A stretch of 9,931 nt of DNA, taken from assembly GCA_028281075.1 (NCBI GenBank), contig JANQKO010000532.1, positions 1-9,931 on the forward strand, in the 5' to 3' direction. This DNA comes from Alphaproteobacteria bacterium (lineage in GTDB: Bacteria; Pseudomonadota; Alphaproteobacteria; GCA-2731375). A program made the position numbers and the translations under genes. A model generated the notes under the pieces. That model ran no database searches, was not told the origin of the DNA, and saw nothing but the letters and a program-made list of their open reading frames with translations. Below, piece by piece: positions 1 through 6,843 of this stretch; position 1 is the first letter of the stretch, and every line of letters begins with the position of its first letter.

Positions 1-1107
1 AATGGCGAGCGTATAGCCCTCCATCGGAAAAGAGAAACGGCTCTCCTGTGGCCCGAAGCGCTTGAGAACGGCGAGGAACGACCCCGCGCCGGCCTTGGCG
101 GTCGCCTCGAGCAGCGCGCAGAGCCCTTGTTTCGAGCCGTCCAGGGGAAAGACGCACTGGAACTGGGCAAAGCCCCTGCGCCCATAGATCCGGTTCCAGT
201 CGAGGATTGCATCGAGCGGATAGAAGTAACTGTCCCAATCGACGAGTTTCCGGCCGGCCTTGCGCGCGCCCGCGTGGTAGTAGAGGGCGTTGAAGGCCCG
301 GACGCCGAGCCGGTTGAGGGCGAACGTCGGAACGTCGAGGGGAACCGTCAGCTTGCGCTTCGCCGGCGTGGCGAAGGGCTGACGGGCCCGATCCCGCGGG
401 AGATCGGCAACGACCGCGTGCTCACCCAGCATGACAAGCGACCGCCCGAGATTCCGGCCGGTCGCGAGGCAATCGATCCACGCCACCGAATAGGTCGCGT
501 CCAGAGCTTGCTCGAAAGCCGTCATCGCCGCTTCGAGGTTTGGCGCCGGGACGGTCGTCTGGCGAATCCAGCCGGTCTCGACGCGGCGCAGACGGATCGC
601 CGCGCGCAGGATGATCCCGCTCAACCCCATGCTCCCCAGGGTGTGTTCGAAGAGATCGAGGTTCTCGCTCGCCGAGCAACGCCGGATCTCGCCGTCAGCG
701 CCCATGACCTCAATCCAGTCGACGCAGGCCCGGAAACTGCCGTCTTTGTGGTGGTTCTTGCCGTGTATGTCGGCCGCGATCATGCCGCCAAGCGTCACCA
801 ACTTCGTGCCCGGCGTCACCATCGGAAACCAGCCTCGGGGCAGGAACGTCGTGATGATATCGCCAAGGATCACGCCAGCTTCGGCGGTCAGCAGCCCTGC
901 CGCCGGATCGAATGCCAGCAGGCGGTTCAAATGCCGCATCGCGATCGTCGCGGACGGGTTGATTGCACTGTCGCCGTAGGCCCTGCCATTTCCGCGCGCA
1001 ATCACGCTCGCCTGCGATTGAACAAGCACCCGGAGCGCCGCCACGTCGCGAGGCGCATGCACCCGCGCGTCAACGACGGGATATCGCCCCCACCCCGACA
1101 GCTTCAT
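1..1107 (-). CDS. dprE1: DprE1-like FAD-dependent polyprenyl-phosphoribose 2-oxidase (partial, 3' end outside window)
   Basis: Translating the minus strand from the ATG at 1107 gives 369 codons with no stop before the window edge, so the C-terminus is missing (my recollection is that the family is about 440-460 residues long). Residues 38-50 hold a flavin-binding PCMH-type signature, ARGNGRAYGDSAI. Residues 98-125 contain TPGTKLVTLGGMIAADIHGK followed by NHHKDGSF, the most characteristic stretch of decaprenylphosphoryl-beta-D-ribose 2-oxidase. GSMGLSGII (159-167) and FAQFQCVFPLDG (313-324) also fit. Known family role: oxidation of the ribose 2'-OH of polyprenyl-phosphoryl ribose to a keto sugar, which DprE2 then reduces to the arabinose form. 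The start overlaps the upstream GtrA stop as ATGA, with AAGG 7 bases before it, implying translational coupling. The mycobacterial benzothiazinone-target cysteine would lie in the missing part. An alternative is a related FAD sugar oxidase acting on another polyprenyl sugar. The homology call is strong and the substrate is inferred. Confidence 0.88.
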   Translation of the reverse strand, partial: MKLSGWGRYPVVDARVHAPRDVAALRVLVQSQASVIARGNGRAYGDSAINPSATIAMRHLNRLLAFDPAAGLLTAEAGVILGDIITTFLPRGWFPMVTPGTKLVTLGGMIAADIHGKNHHKDGSFRACVDWIEVMGADGEIRRCSASENLDLFEHTLGSMGLSGIILRAAIRLRRVETGWIRQTTVPAPNLEAAMTAFEQALDATYSVAWIDCLATGRNLGRSLVMLGEHAVVADLPRDRARQPFATPAKRKLTVPLDVPTFALNRLGVRAFNALYYHAGARKAGRKLVDWDSYFYPLDAILDWNRIYGRRGFAQFQCVFPLDGSKQGLCALLEATAKAGAGSFLAVLKRFGPQESRFSFPMEGYTLAI

Positions 1108-1526
1108 GACGCGGCCTTCAATCGCCGGTCCGTGAACACGAAACGCCGGTCCAGATTGTATTTGACCACATAGCCGATCGTCAGCCCGATGACGGCACCG
1201 AGCTCGCGCATCACGTCGGTGTGCCAGATCAGCCAGAAGGCCGTCTCGGTGCCCCAGAAGACCGCGGTGGTGACAACACCCATCGCCGTATAGAGCGAGA
1301 ACTTGTGACCATGGTTCCTGAGGCCGGTTTCCCGATCATGGAAAATCCAGCGCTTGTCCAGCAGGTACTTGACGAACAGTCCGACAATGGTCCCCGCGCC
1401 GACGGCGACCGCGAAGACGGCGCCCGTGTCGCCGAGCGGCAGGACGGCACGCTGCGTCGCGAGATTGGCCAGCGTCGCGATGACCGCGAATGCCGAATAG
1501 CGCAGAACGAGGGTCTGCCGGGTCAA
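1104..1526 (-). CDS. GtrA-family four-TM membrane protein
   Basis: The 140-residue protein has the GtrA architecture: four hydrophobic segments at roughly 9-29, 36-55, 77-98 and 108-126. Two basic-aromatic signatures, KYLLDKRWIFHD (53-64) and KYNLDRRFVFTDR (122-134), follow helices 2 and 4 and are typical of the family. GtrA proteins are proposed to flip or help deliver polyprenyl-phosphate sugars across the inner membrane. The mycobacterial relative Rv3789 works in arabinan biosynthesis. Here it sits between the UbiA-type transferase and the DprE1-like oxidase, which fits handling of polyprenyl-phosphoryl arabinose. The start is a TTG at 1526-1524 that overlaps the preceding stop as TTGA; a GGTGGG stretch about 10 bases upstream may serve as ribosome binding site. 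I see no ATG or GTG nearby upstream in this frame. The family is clear; the exact cargo is inferred from neighbours. Confidence 0.88.
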   Translation of the reverse strand: MTRQTLVLRYSAFAVIATLANLATQRAVLPLGDTGAVFAVAVGAGTIVGLFVKYLLDKRWIFHDRETGLRNHGHKFSLYTAMGVVTTAVFWGTETAFWLIWHTDVMRELGAVIGLTIGYVVKYNLDRRFVFTDRRLKAAS

Positions 1527-2983
1527 GGCAGCGCGCCCACCAGAACGAAAGCCAGAATGATCGCGAGGCAGATCTGGCTGATCCGGTCCTTGGCCGCGTA
1601 GACGACCGGATCGTCATGCATGTGACCTCGGTGGGCCACCATGACCGTGCGGGTGATCCAGTAGAGAAGCACGGCGCAGACGCCCCAGAGCACCTCGGGA
1701 TGGGCGTAGAGTTCCACGACGGCGGGTGAGTTAATGTACAGCGCCAGCACCAGCACGGAGACATAGCCCGCGCCGATTGCGATCATCGAGATGATCGGCA
1801 GGTCGTCGACATGGTAGGCCCTGCCGCCCGCCGTCAGCGTGCCGCGCTCGGCGCCGTCGATCAGCTCGGCCTGCCGCTTGATCGCAGCCAGCGACAGAAA
1901 CAGGAAAATCGAGAAGGCGAGCAGCCAGGCCGAGAACGGGATTTCCGTGGCGACACCTCCGGCGACGATCCGCAGGGTGTAGAGACCCGCGAGAGCGCAG
2001 ATATCGATGACCAGCCGTCGTTTCAGATACAGCGAATAGGCGCTGGTCAGCAAATAGTAGCAAGCCATCACCAGCAGGAAGTCCCAGCCGGTGTTCATCG
2101 CCAGGACCGCGCCCAGCAGGATCAGCCCCGCCGCCATCCACGTTCCATGTACGATCGGAATACTGCCCGAGGCGAAGGGCCGGTTCCGCTTGCGCGGATG
2201 CGTCCGGTCGGCCGAAAGATCAAGCAGATCGTTCAGGACATAGACGCTGGAGGCCACCAGGCTGAAGCAGACGAACGCCAACAGCGACAGGAGAAACGTT
2301 GGCGGATCGAGTTGATGCGCCGCCAGCATGGGCAAGAAGACAAGCATGTTCTTGAGCCATTGATGCGACCGCAATGCCTTGACATAAGGCATGATGGAGT
2401 GCGCCTCGGTTGCCAAATGCTCCACATTGTCGCAAACACGCTCCGCTTCCCGACGCAAAGCCCCGGACGCGTTCACGGTAATGGCCTTGGCCGCGCGTTG
2501 CCAGACCGGCAGATCCGCTGAACTATCGCCCATATAGGCGAAGGCCTTGTTCCCGAAGCGCTGTTCGAGAAATGCCGCCTTCTTTTCCCCTTTGAGATTC
2601 AGGCCGCCATTGGAGCCATGCACCTCGTCAAACAGACCGACATGATCCGCGATGGCTTGAGCAAGCACCTGATCGCTCGCCGTCACGAGGGCCGCGCACC
2701 CGCCGGCGCCGCGCCACGTCTCGATATAGGAGATGACCTGCTCGTCGTAAGGCAGCGTCGAGGCATCGACGGCAGCGGTCTCCGCCAGGTGGCGCTTCAG
2801 GGCCGCCCGTCCACGCGCCAACGCCGCCACCGAGAAAAACGGGCGGCGCCAGTCACGACCGAACGCCGACCAGAAGCTCTCGTACAGCATGTCGCTGCGC
2901 AACAGGGTCCCATCGAGATCGACGACGAGGACTTTCCGGTTCTCAAAAGACAAGGATACGCCGCCCCCAACTACAGCGTTCAA
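1523..2983 (-). CDS. HAD phosphatase-UbiA fusion, probable polyprenyl-phosphate phosphoribosyltransferase
   Basis: This 486-residue protein has two domains. Residues about 17-190 are a HAD hydrolase: VVDLDGTLL with D22 and D24, T101 in ALVTASD, lysines at 131-135, and the acidic motif GDSSADLPVW (152-161). Residues about 197-486 are a multi-TM UbiA prenyltransferase domain. Its first Asp motif begins NDLLDLSADR (251-260) followed by THPRKRNRP, and the second is YLKRRLVIDI (319-328). Both resemble Rv3806c-type decaprenyl-phosphate phosphoribosyltransferase more than quinone or haem UbiA enzymes. Inferred role: transfer 5-phosphoribose from PRPP to polyprenyl phosphate, with the HAD domain removing the 5'-phosphate before DprE1 acts. 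The frame has a TAA directly before TTG 2983, and there is no ATG or GTG before the HAD motif. The start is therefore TTG 2983 or TTG 2953; the latter has a GGGGGCGG stretch just upstream and may be the better choice. First gene of the cassette. Confidence 0.88.
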   Translation of the reverse strand: MNAVVGGGVSLSFENRKVLVVDLDGTLLRSDMLYESFWSAFGRDWRRPFFSVAALARGRAALKRHLAETAAVDASTLPYDEQVISYIETWRGAGGCAALVTASDQVLAQAIADHVGLFDEVHGSNGGLNLKGEKKAAFLEQRFGNKAFAYMGDSSADLPVWQRAAKAITVNASGALRREAERVCDNVEHLATEAHSIMPYVKALRSHQWLKNMLVFLPMLAAHQLDPPTFLLSLLAFVCFSLVASSVYVLNDLLDLSADRTHPRKRNRPFASGSIPIVHGTWMAAGLILLGAVLAMNTGWDFLLVMACYYLLTSAYSLYLKRRLVIDICALAGLYTLRIVAGGVATEIPFSAWLLAFSIFLFLSLAAIKRQAELIDGAERGTLTAGGRAYHVDDLPIISMIAIGAGYVSVLVLALYINSPAVVELYAHPEVLWGVCAVLLYWITRTVMVAHRGHMHDDPVVYAAKDRISQICLAIILAFVLVGALP

Positions 2984-3189
2984 TTATGGCTGTGAATCAT
3001 GGTGTTTCTATTCCAGCAGATAGGGTTTTGGCGCCATCATTTGTCGGCATCGCCGAAAAGCCGAAGCCTCTCGGTGTCCCTGTCCAGGAACACCGTTCAG
3101 TGTATTTCGCTTCCCGTCATCGCACTCGGCCGCGCCGCGCACCGCAACCATTTCTTCATGACGGCGCCGACCAGCGACCAACCTGCCTG
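2984..3189. other. Intergenic leader/promoter region of the arabinose-donor cassette
   Basis: This gap of about 200 bp between the SBP terminator hairpin and the HAD-UbiA gene is visibly more AT-rich than the flanking genes, as expected for a promoter region. I could not pick a convincing -35/-10 pair. It contains the imperfect inverted repeat listed at 3072-3095. It also has a six-codon minus-strand ORF (3000-2980, MIHSHN) whose TGA overlaps the TTG at 2983. A 20-codon minus-strand ORF at 3159-3097 has no visible ribosome binding site and was not called as a gene. Confidence 0.4.
3072..3095 (-). repeat. Leader hairpin / inverted repeat upstream of HAD-UbiA
   Basis: Reading the minus strand, CGGTGTTCC and GGGACACCG flank a 6-base spacer, TGGACA. 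As RNA, all 9 positions can pair, including one G-U wobble; as DNA there is a single mismatch. It lies about 90 bases before the TTG start of the cassette. It could be an operator dyad or a structure in the 5' untranslated region. Function unknown. Confidence 0.4.
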
Positions 3190-3225
3190 CACCCGCCCAC
3201 GCGACGTAAGGCGCGTGGGCGGGTG
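3190..3225 (-). terminator. Strong hairpin terminator after the SBP gene
   Basis: A perfect 14-bp inverted repeat (CACCCGCCCACGCG, 8-base loop, CGCGTGGGCGGGTG) lies 20 bases downstream of the binding-protein stop codon. No T-run follows on the minus strand, so it is not a textbook intrinsic terminator. Position and stem strength still suggest transcript termination or 3'-end protection. It separates the SAM hydrolase/peptidase/SBP unit from the downstream cassette. Confidence 0.6.
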
Positions 3226-3245
3226 GAAGTCAATCGCCGTGCCGG

Positions 3246-4727
3246 CTAGCTCTCCCAGCGCATGGCCGAGACCTCGTTGATGAAGGCAGGCCAGTTGTTC
3301 CAGAGGCCGGTCAGGCCCTTCTTGGCGACGCCCAGCTTCGACAGCTCGTACATGAAGCCGTTGACCGCGTCCTCCGCCAGCTTGCGCTGCGCGGCCTGCA
3401 GATACCTGGTCTGCGCCTCGACCGTGGTGGCGCTGTCGGCCTTGGCCAGGATCTCGCGGAATTCCGGGCTGTCGTAGTTGAAGTAGTAGTTCTCGCGCGC
3501 GTAGATGCCCAGGTCCATGGGCTCGACATGGCTGATGATGGTCAGGTCGTACTGCTTGTTCTTGTAGACCTGATCGAGCCAGACCGGCCATTCGACATTC
3601 TCGATCCGCGCCGTGATGCCGACCTTGCCGAGCATGTCGGCGACGACCTCGCCGCCACGCCGGGCATAGGACGGCGGCGGCAGCTTCAGCGACAGCTCGA
3701 GCCCATCACCGTACCCGGCCTCGGCCAGCAGTGCCCGGGCCTTGTCCGGATCGTAGGCCGACATGGCGGTCAGGTCGACATAGGCCGGATGATGCGGGGC
3801 GAAATGCGTGCCGATCGGCGTGCCGTAGCCGCCCGACGCGCCCTCGATCACGGCCTCGCGGTCGATGGCGTGCATGATCGCCCGGCGCACGCGCACGTCC
3901 GACAGCGCCTCGCCGCCATTGTTCATGGCCAGGATGGTCTCGCCCTCGGTCGTCCCCCGCAGCGCGTTGAAGTCCGGATGGCTCTCGAACTGGGCGAACA
4001 TCTCGGACGCGCTCAACGCCGGCATGTAGTCCAGGTCGCCGGCCAGTAGCGCCGCGACCTGCGCCGCCGAATCGTTGATGAAGCGGAAGGTCGCCCGCTC
4101 GATCTGCACGTCGGCGGCGTCGCGATGGCCGGCGAACTTGACCATGGTCACCGAGTCGCCCTTGACCCACTTCTCGAACTTGTAGGGGCCGGTACCGACC
4201 GGGTTGGTCTCGTTCGTGGCCGCCGTCTCCGGCGCGACGATGGCCGATACGGCCTGGGCCAGGTCGAAGGTCAGAAGGCTGTAGGGCGCGTCCAGCGTGA
4301 TCTGCACGGTGTGCGGGTCCGGCGCCGCGATCGACACCATCTTCTCGAACGTCGCCTTGCGCTTGTTCTTGCTGTCGGGACCCTTGTTGCGCTCGAAGGT
4401 GAACAGCACGTCCTCGGCGTCGAAGGCGCTGCCGTCATGGAAGGTCACCCCCTTGGCCAGCTTGAAGGTATAGCTCAGCCCGTCGTCCGAGATCGTCCAG
4501 CTCTCGGCCAGCATGGGATGCACCTTGCCGGTATTGTCGAGCTTGGTCAGCGTCTCGAAGATGTTGTAGGTCGTGACCTGGCTGATCGCGGCCGCCGCGC
4601 CCGTGGTCGGGTCCAGCGCCGGCGGCTCCAGCCGCATGCCGATGGTCACGGTCTTGCCGGCGGCCTGCGCCGCGATCGGCAGCGCGAATGCCGCGGCCAC
4701 CGCCGCGGTCATGAGAAAACGCCGCAT
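3246..4727 (-). CDS. ABC transporter periplasmic substrate-binding protein, SBP_bac_5 (oligopeptide/dipeptide type)
   Basis: The 493-residue protein starts with a classical signal peptide: positive MRR, a hydrophobic Ala/Leu core, and an AQA-A cleavage site after about residue 22. There is no lipobox, so it should be free in the periplasm. Family signatures are LEPPALDP (33-40), an IFE segment (56-58), AESW (74-77), FHDGSAFDAEDVLFTFER (96-113) and NPVGTGPYKF (175-184). Length is near the usual 490-540. I chose ATG 4727 because GGAGG lies 9 bases upstream and the signal peptide begins there; the longer frame to 4769 adds 14 residues that do not fit a signal sequence and overlaps the upstream gene. 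It lies 31 bp after the P1 peptidase gene and is followed by a terminator hairpin. No permease or ATPase genes are next to it, so it must rely on a transporter encoded elsewhere. The ligand (peptide, opine, nickel complex or other) cannot be read from sequence. Confidence 0.92.
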   Translation of the reverse strand: MRRFLMTAAVAAAFALPIAAQAAGKTVTIGMRLEPPALDPTTGAAAAISQVTTYNIFETLTKLDNTGKVHPMLAESWTISDDGLSYTFKLAKGVTFHDGSAFDAEDVLFTFERNKGPDSKNKRKATFEKMVSIAAPDPHTVQITLDAPYSLLTFDLAQAVSAIVAPETAATNETNPVGTGPYKFEKWVKGDSVTMVKFAGHRDAADVQIERATFRFINDSAAQVAALLAGDLDYMPALSASEMFAQFESHPDFNALRGTTEGETILAMNNGGEALSDVRVRRAIMHAIDREAVIEGASGGYGTPIGTHFAPHHPAYVDLTAMSAYDPDKARALLAEAGYGDGLELSLKLPPPSYARRGGEVVADMLGKVGITARIENVEWPVWLDQVYKNKQYDLTIISHVEPMDLGIYARENYYFNYDSPEFREILAKADSATTVEAQTRYLQAAQRKLAEDAVNGFMYELSKLGVAKKGLTGLWNNWPAFINEVSAMRWES

Positions 4728-4758
4728 TGTCCTAGTCCTCCCTATGACGCCGGCCGTC

Positions 4759-5757
4759 TCACCCGGCATGGACGGTTCGATAGCTGGGAATGTCCCCCAA
4801 ATCCTCGGCCGCGTAAACCGCCCGGGCGACGGCGCGGGCGACGCAGTCGGCGGCGATCATGCCGATGCGCGCGATCTCGCCGTCGGCCCGCGATCCCAAC
4901 GGCCGCGCGCCCGTCGCCAGCACGAACAGGCAGTCGCCGTCGAAGGGCGTGTGCACCGGCCGGATGGCGCGGGCCAGGCCGTCATGGGCCATCACCGCGA
5001 CCCGCGCCGCCTCGGCCTTGCTCAGCTCGGCGTTCACGGCCACGGCGCCGATCGTGGTATGCGCCTGCAGGCGCGCGTCCGCCGGCATGTCGGCATCGGC
5101 CGGCCCGTAGCCGGCGGGCGGCCGCCGGCCGCCGAACTCGCCGTTCTGCTCCAGCGGCCAGGCCCAGAAGGCATCGCAGCCCGGCATCACCACCGAGCCC
5201 GTGGGATTGGCCGCGATCAGCGCGCCCACGGCCAGGCCGTCGTCGTCCACGGCCGACGCGCTGCCGAGGCCGCCCTTCAGGTTGCCGGCCCGCGCGCCCA
5301 GGCCGGCGCCGGCGTTGCCGAGCGCGAATTCGACGTCCGCCGCCTCGGCCGCCCGGCGGCCGAGGTCGCGGTAAGGCGGATCGCCGCCCCAGTCCTTGTC
5401 GCCGCCGCTCGCCATGTCGAACAGGATCGCGGCCGGCACGATCGGCATGTGCCAGGGACCGATCGCGAAGCCGCGCCGGCGCGCCGCCAGCCATCCGACC
5501 ACGCCGTCGCCGGCGGCCAGCCCGAACACGGACCCGCCGCTCAGCACGACGGCGTCGACCCGGTCGACCATGTTGTCGGCGCGCAGCAGCTCGGTCTCGC
5601 GCGTGCCCGGCGCGCCGCCGCGCACGTCGACCGCCGCCACCACGCGCGCGTCGGGCAGCAGCACCGTGCTGCCGGTGCGCGCCGCCCGGTCCTCGGCATT
5701 GCCGACCCGGATGCCGGCCACGTCGGAGATCAGGTTGCGCGGACCGGGCCGGATCAT
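4759..5757 (-). CDS. P1 family (S58, DmpA-like) peptidase
   Basis: This 332-residue protein is full length for the peptidase S58/DmpA family of self-processing N-terminal-nucleophile aminopeptidases. Visible signatures are RPGPRNLISDVAGIRVGNAE at the N-terminus (3-22), VLSGGSVFGLAAGDGVV (71-87), AGNLKGGLGSASA (157-169) and HTTIGAVAVNAELSK (233-247). In the family, autocleavage before a Thr or Ser in the last motif makes alpha and beta chains and exposes the nucleophile; Thr234 is the likely residue here. Family substrates are short peptides with small or D/beta amino acids at the N-terminus, but specificity varies and is not predictable here. No signal peptide is seen, so it is probably cytoplasmic. 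Its ATG overlaps the SAM hydrolase stop as ATGA, with GGGG about 8 bases before it. A peptide-type SBP follows, which suggests degradation of an imported peptide-like compound. Confidence 0.9.
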   Translation of the reverse strand: MIRPGPRNLISDVAGIRVGNAEDRAARTGSTVLLPDARVVAAVDVRGGAPGTRETELLRADNMVDRVDAVVLSGGSVFGLAAGDGVVGWLAARRRGFAIGPWHMPIVPAAILFDMASGGDKDWGGDPPYRDLGRRAAEAADVEFALGNAGAGLGARAGNLKGGLGSASAVDDDGLAVGALIAANPTGSVVMPGCDAFWAWPLEQNGEFGGRRPPAGYGPADADMPADARLQAHTTIGAVAVNAELSKAEAARVAVMAHDGLARAIRPVHTPFDGDCLFVLATGARPLGSRADGEIARIGMIAADCVARAVARAVYAAEDLGDIPSYRTVHAG

Positions 5758-6482
5758 GTCGCGATCCCCACATCGGCGCCGGGGCGCAGGTCCAGCAGAT
5801 CGACGGCGCGGCCCCGGTTGACGGCGATCTCGGCGAGACCGTTGGCGTTTTCATACCAGAAGGCCGTGCCCACGGGCACGTCCGAGAAGGTCCGCGCCCG
5901 CGGCAGCCGCCGGCCGGCCACCTGCAGCGGCGCGTCCGGCGGCACCACATCAGCGCGCAGGCCGGTCATGGCGTTGCCGAAGCGGTCGATATAGACGACT
6001 TCCGCCAGATCGTCCGGCCAGTCCGGCCGGTCCAGGCCCGCGGCCGGCCGCGGCGTCCGGTCCGGCGTCCGGCCCAGCGCCAGCCGGGCCGCGGTCGGCG
6101 CGAACAGGTCACGGCCGTGGAACGACGCCGACAGGCGGTCCGGCCGCCAGTCGACCGGCCACCAGCGGACCGCGCCGGCGCGCCGCGCGACCAGGGCGAA
6201 GAGGCCGTTTTCGGGACCGACATACCAGCGGCCGTCGGCCAGAACCATGGCCGGCAGACGGTCGCCGCCGACGCCGGGGTCGACGACGCAGAGGAAGACG
6301 GCGCCGGCCGGAAACCCGGCCGCGTAGGCCGACAGCAGATAGGCGGCGGCGCGGGGATCGTGCGTCGGCGCGTCGGCGAACAGGTCGATCACCGGCCGGC
6401 CGGGTGCCTCGGCCTGCAGCACCGCCTTCATCTGGCCCACATAGGGGCCTTCCAGGCCGAAATCGGTGAACAGGACGATCAT
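5754..6482 (-). CDS. SAM hydrolase / SAM hydroxide adenosyltransferase (DUF62 family)
   Basis: The 242-residue protein begins MIVLFTDFGLEGPYVGQMK, the hallmark N-terminus of the DUF62 family. It continues with CVVDPGVGGDR (65-75), WYVGPENGLF (86-95) and SFHGRDLFAP (120-129), and has an IDRFGNAMTGL motif at the start of the C-terminal domain. The proposed catalytic triad Asp-Arg-His is present as D68, R75 and H122, the same spacing as I recall for the archaeal founding member. Known reaction: S-adenosylmethionine plus water gives adenosine and methionine, using hydroxide as nucleophile; it is related to fluorinase and chlorinase but lacks the halogenase role. Probably cytoplasmic. The start ATG at 6482 overlaps the stop of the truncated ParA frame (ATGA) and lies 6 bases from the stop of the ParA C-terminal frame. 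The stop overlaps the P1 peptidase start. The family is clear; the physiological role is not established. Confidence 0.9.
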   Translation of the reverse strand: MIVLFTDFGLEGPYVGQMKAVLQAEAPGRPVIDLFADAPTHDPRAAAYLLSAYAAGFPAGAVFLCVVDPGVGGDRLPAMVLADGRWYVGPENGLFALVARRAGAVRWWPVDWRPDRLSASFHGRDLFAPTAARLALGRTPDRTPRPAAGLDRPDWPDDLAEVVYIDRFGNAMTGLRADVVPPDAPLQVAGRRLPRARTFSDVPVGTAFWYENANGLAEIAVNRGRAVDLLDLRPGADVGIAT

Positions 6483-6802
6483 GCCGCCTCAGGCCAGCGC
6501 CTTCCGCTTGCGCCGCAGCTCGCGGCCGAGCGCCCGGACCTCACCCGCCGCCCGGCTGCCGTCTCGGTGTCGACGGCGGTGTGCAGCTTCCAGCTCTCGG
6601 CCGTCTCGAAGGCAGACCCGTCGCCATCGGCCCGCCGTTCCCGGCGCAGGCCATACCACATGCCCAGGCTCCGCTGCGGATCGGTGTCGATCAGCCCGAC
6701 CCGCCGGCCGCCATCGGCCCAGGCCACCGCCAGATGCGTCGCGATGGTCGTCTTGCCGGCGCCGCCCTTCTGCTGCGCGACGGCGATGATCCGCGCCGCC
6801 AT
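6479..6802 (-). pseudogene. ParA/MinD-type ATPase remnant with internal deletion and frameshift
   Basis: From ATG 6802 (or in-frame GTG 6817) the product starts MAARIIAVAQQKGGAGKTTI, a deviant Walker A (residues 10-19). It continues with HLAVAWADGGRRVGLIDTDP (A' motif) and ESWKL, all typical of small ParA-family ATPases of about 210-250 residues. After roughly residue 84 the frame turns into low-complexity Arg/Ser sequence and ends at 6479. In the next frame, however, the same DNA reads RAAGEVRALGRELRRKRK and stops at 6489, which looks like the normal C-terminal helix of this family. The middle, including the Walker B DxPP region, is absent. I infer an internal deletion of roughly 100 codons that joined the two ends out of frame. 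A 107-residue product without Walker B would not be a working ATPase. A sequencing or assembly artefact is a less likely alternative. It lies between tam and the SAM hydrolase in the same orientation. Confidence 0.7.
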
Positions 6803-6843
6803 GCCCCGCACCCCCACGTGAACCGCCGTGCTGCCGCCGGCCG

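Noticed and set aside
127..1173. Plus-strand frame of 348 codons
   Set aside because: Antisense to the DprE1-like gene, whose minus-strand translation carries unmistakable FAD-oxidase motifs right to the window edge.
3097..3159. Short minus-strand ORF (20 codons, MKKWLRC...) in the gap before HAD-UbiA
   Set aside because: No ribosome binding site and no recognisable content; too short to support.
4728..4769. Longer N-terminus for the binding protein
   Set aside because: It would place 14 residues before a well-formed signal peptide and overlap the peptidase gene, whereas ATG 4727 has a good GGAGG at proper spacing.
4125..6821. Plus-strand open frame of 898 codons
   Set aside because: It lies antisense to four recognisable minus-strand genes and its translation is Arg/Pro/Gly-rich low complexity, the usual artefact of high GC third positions.
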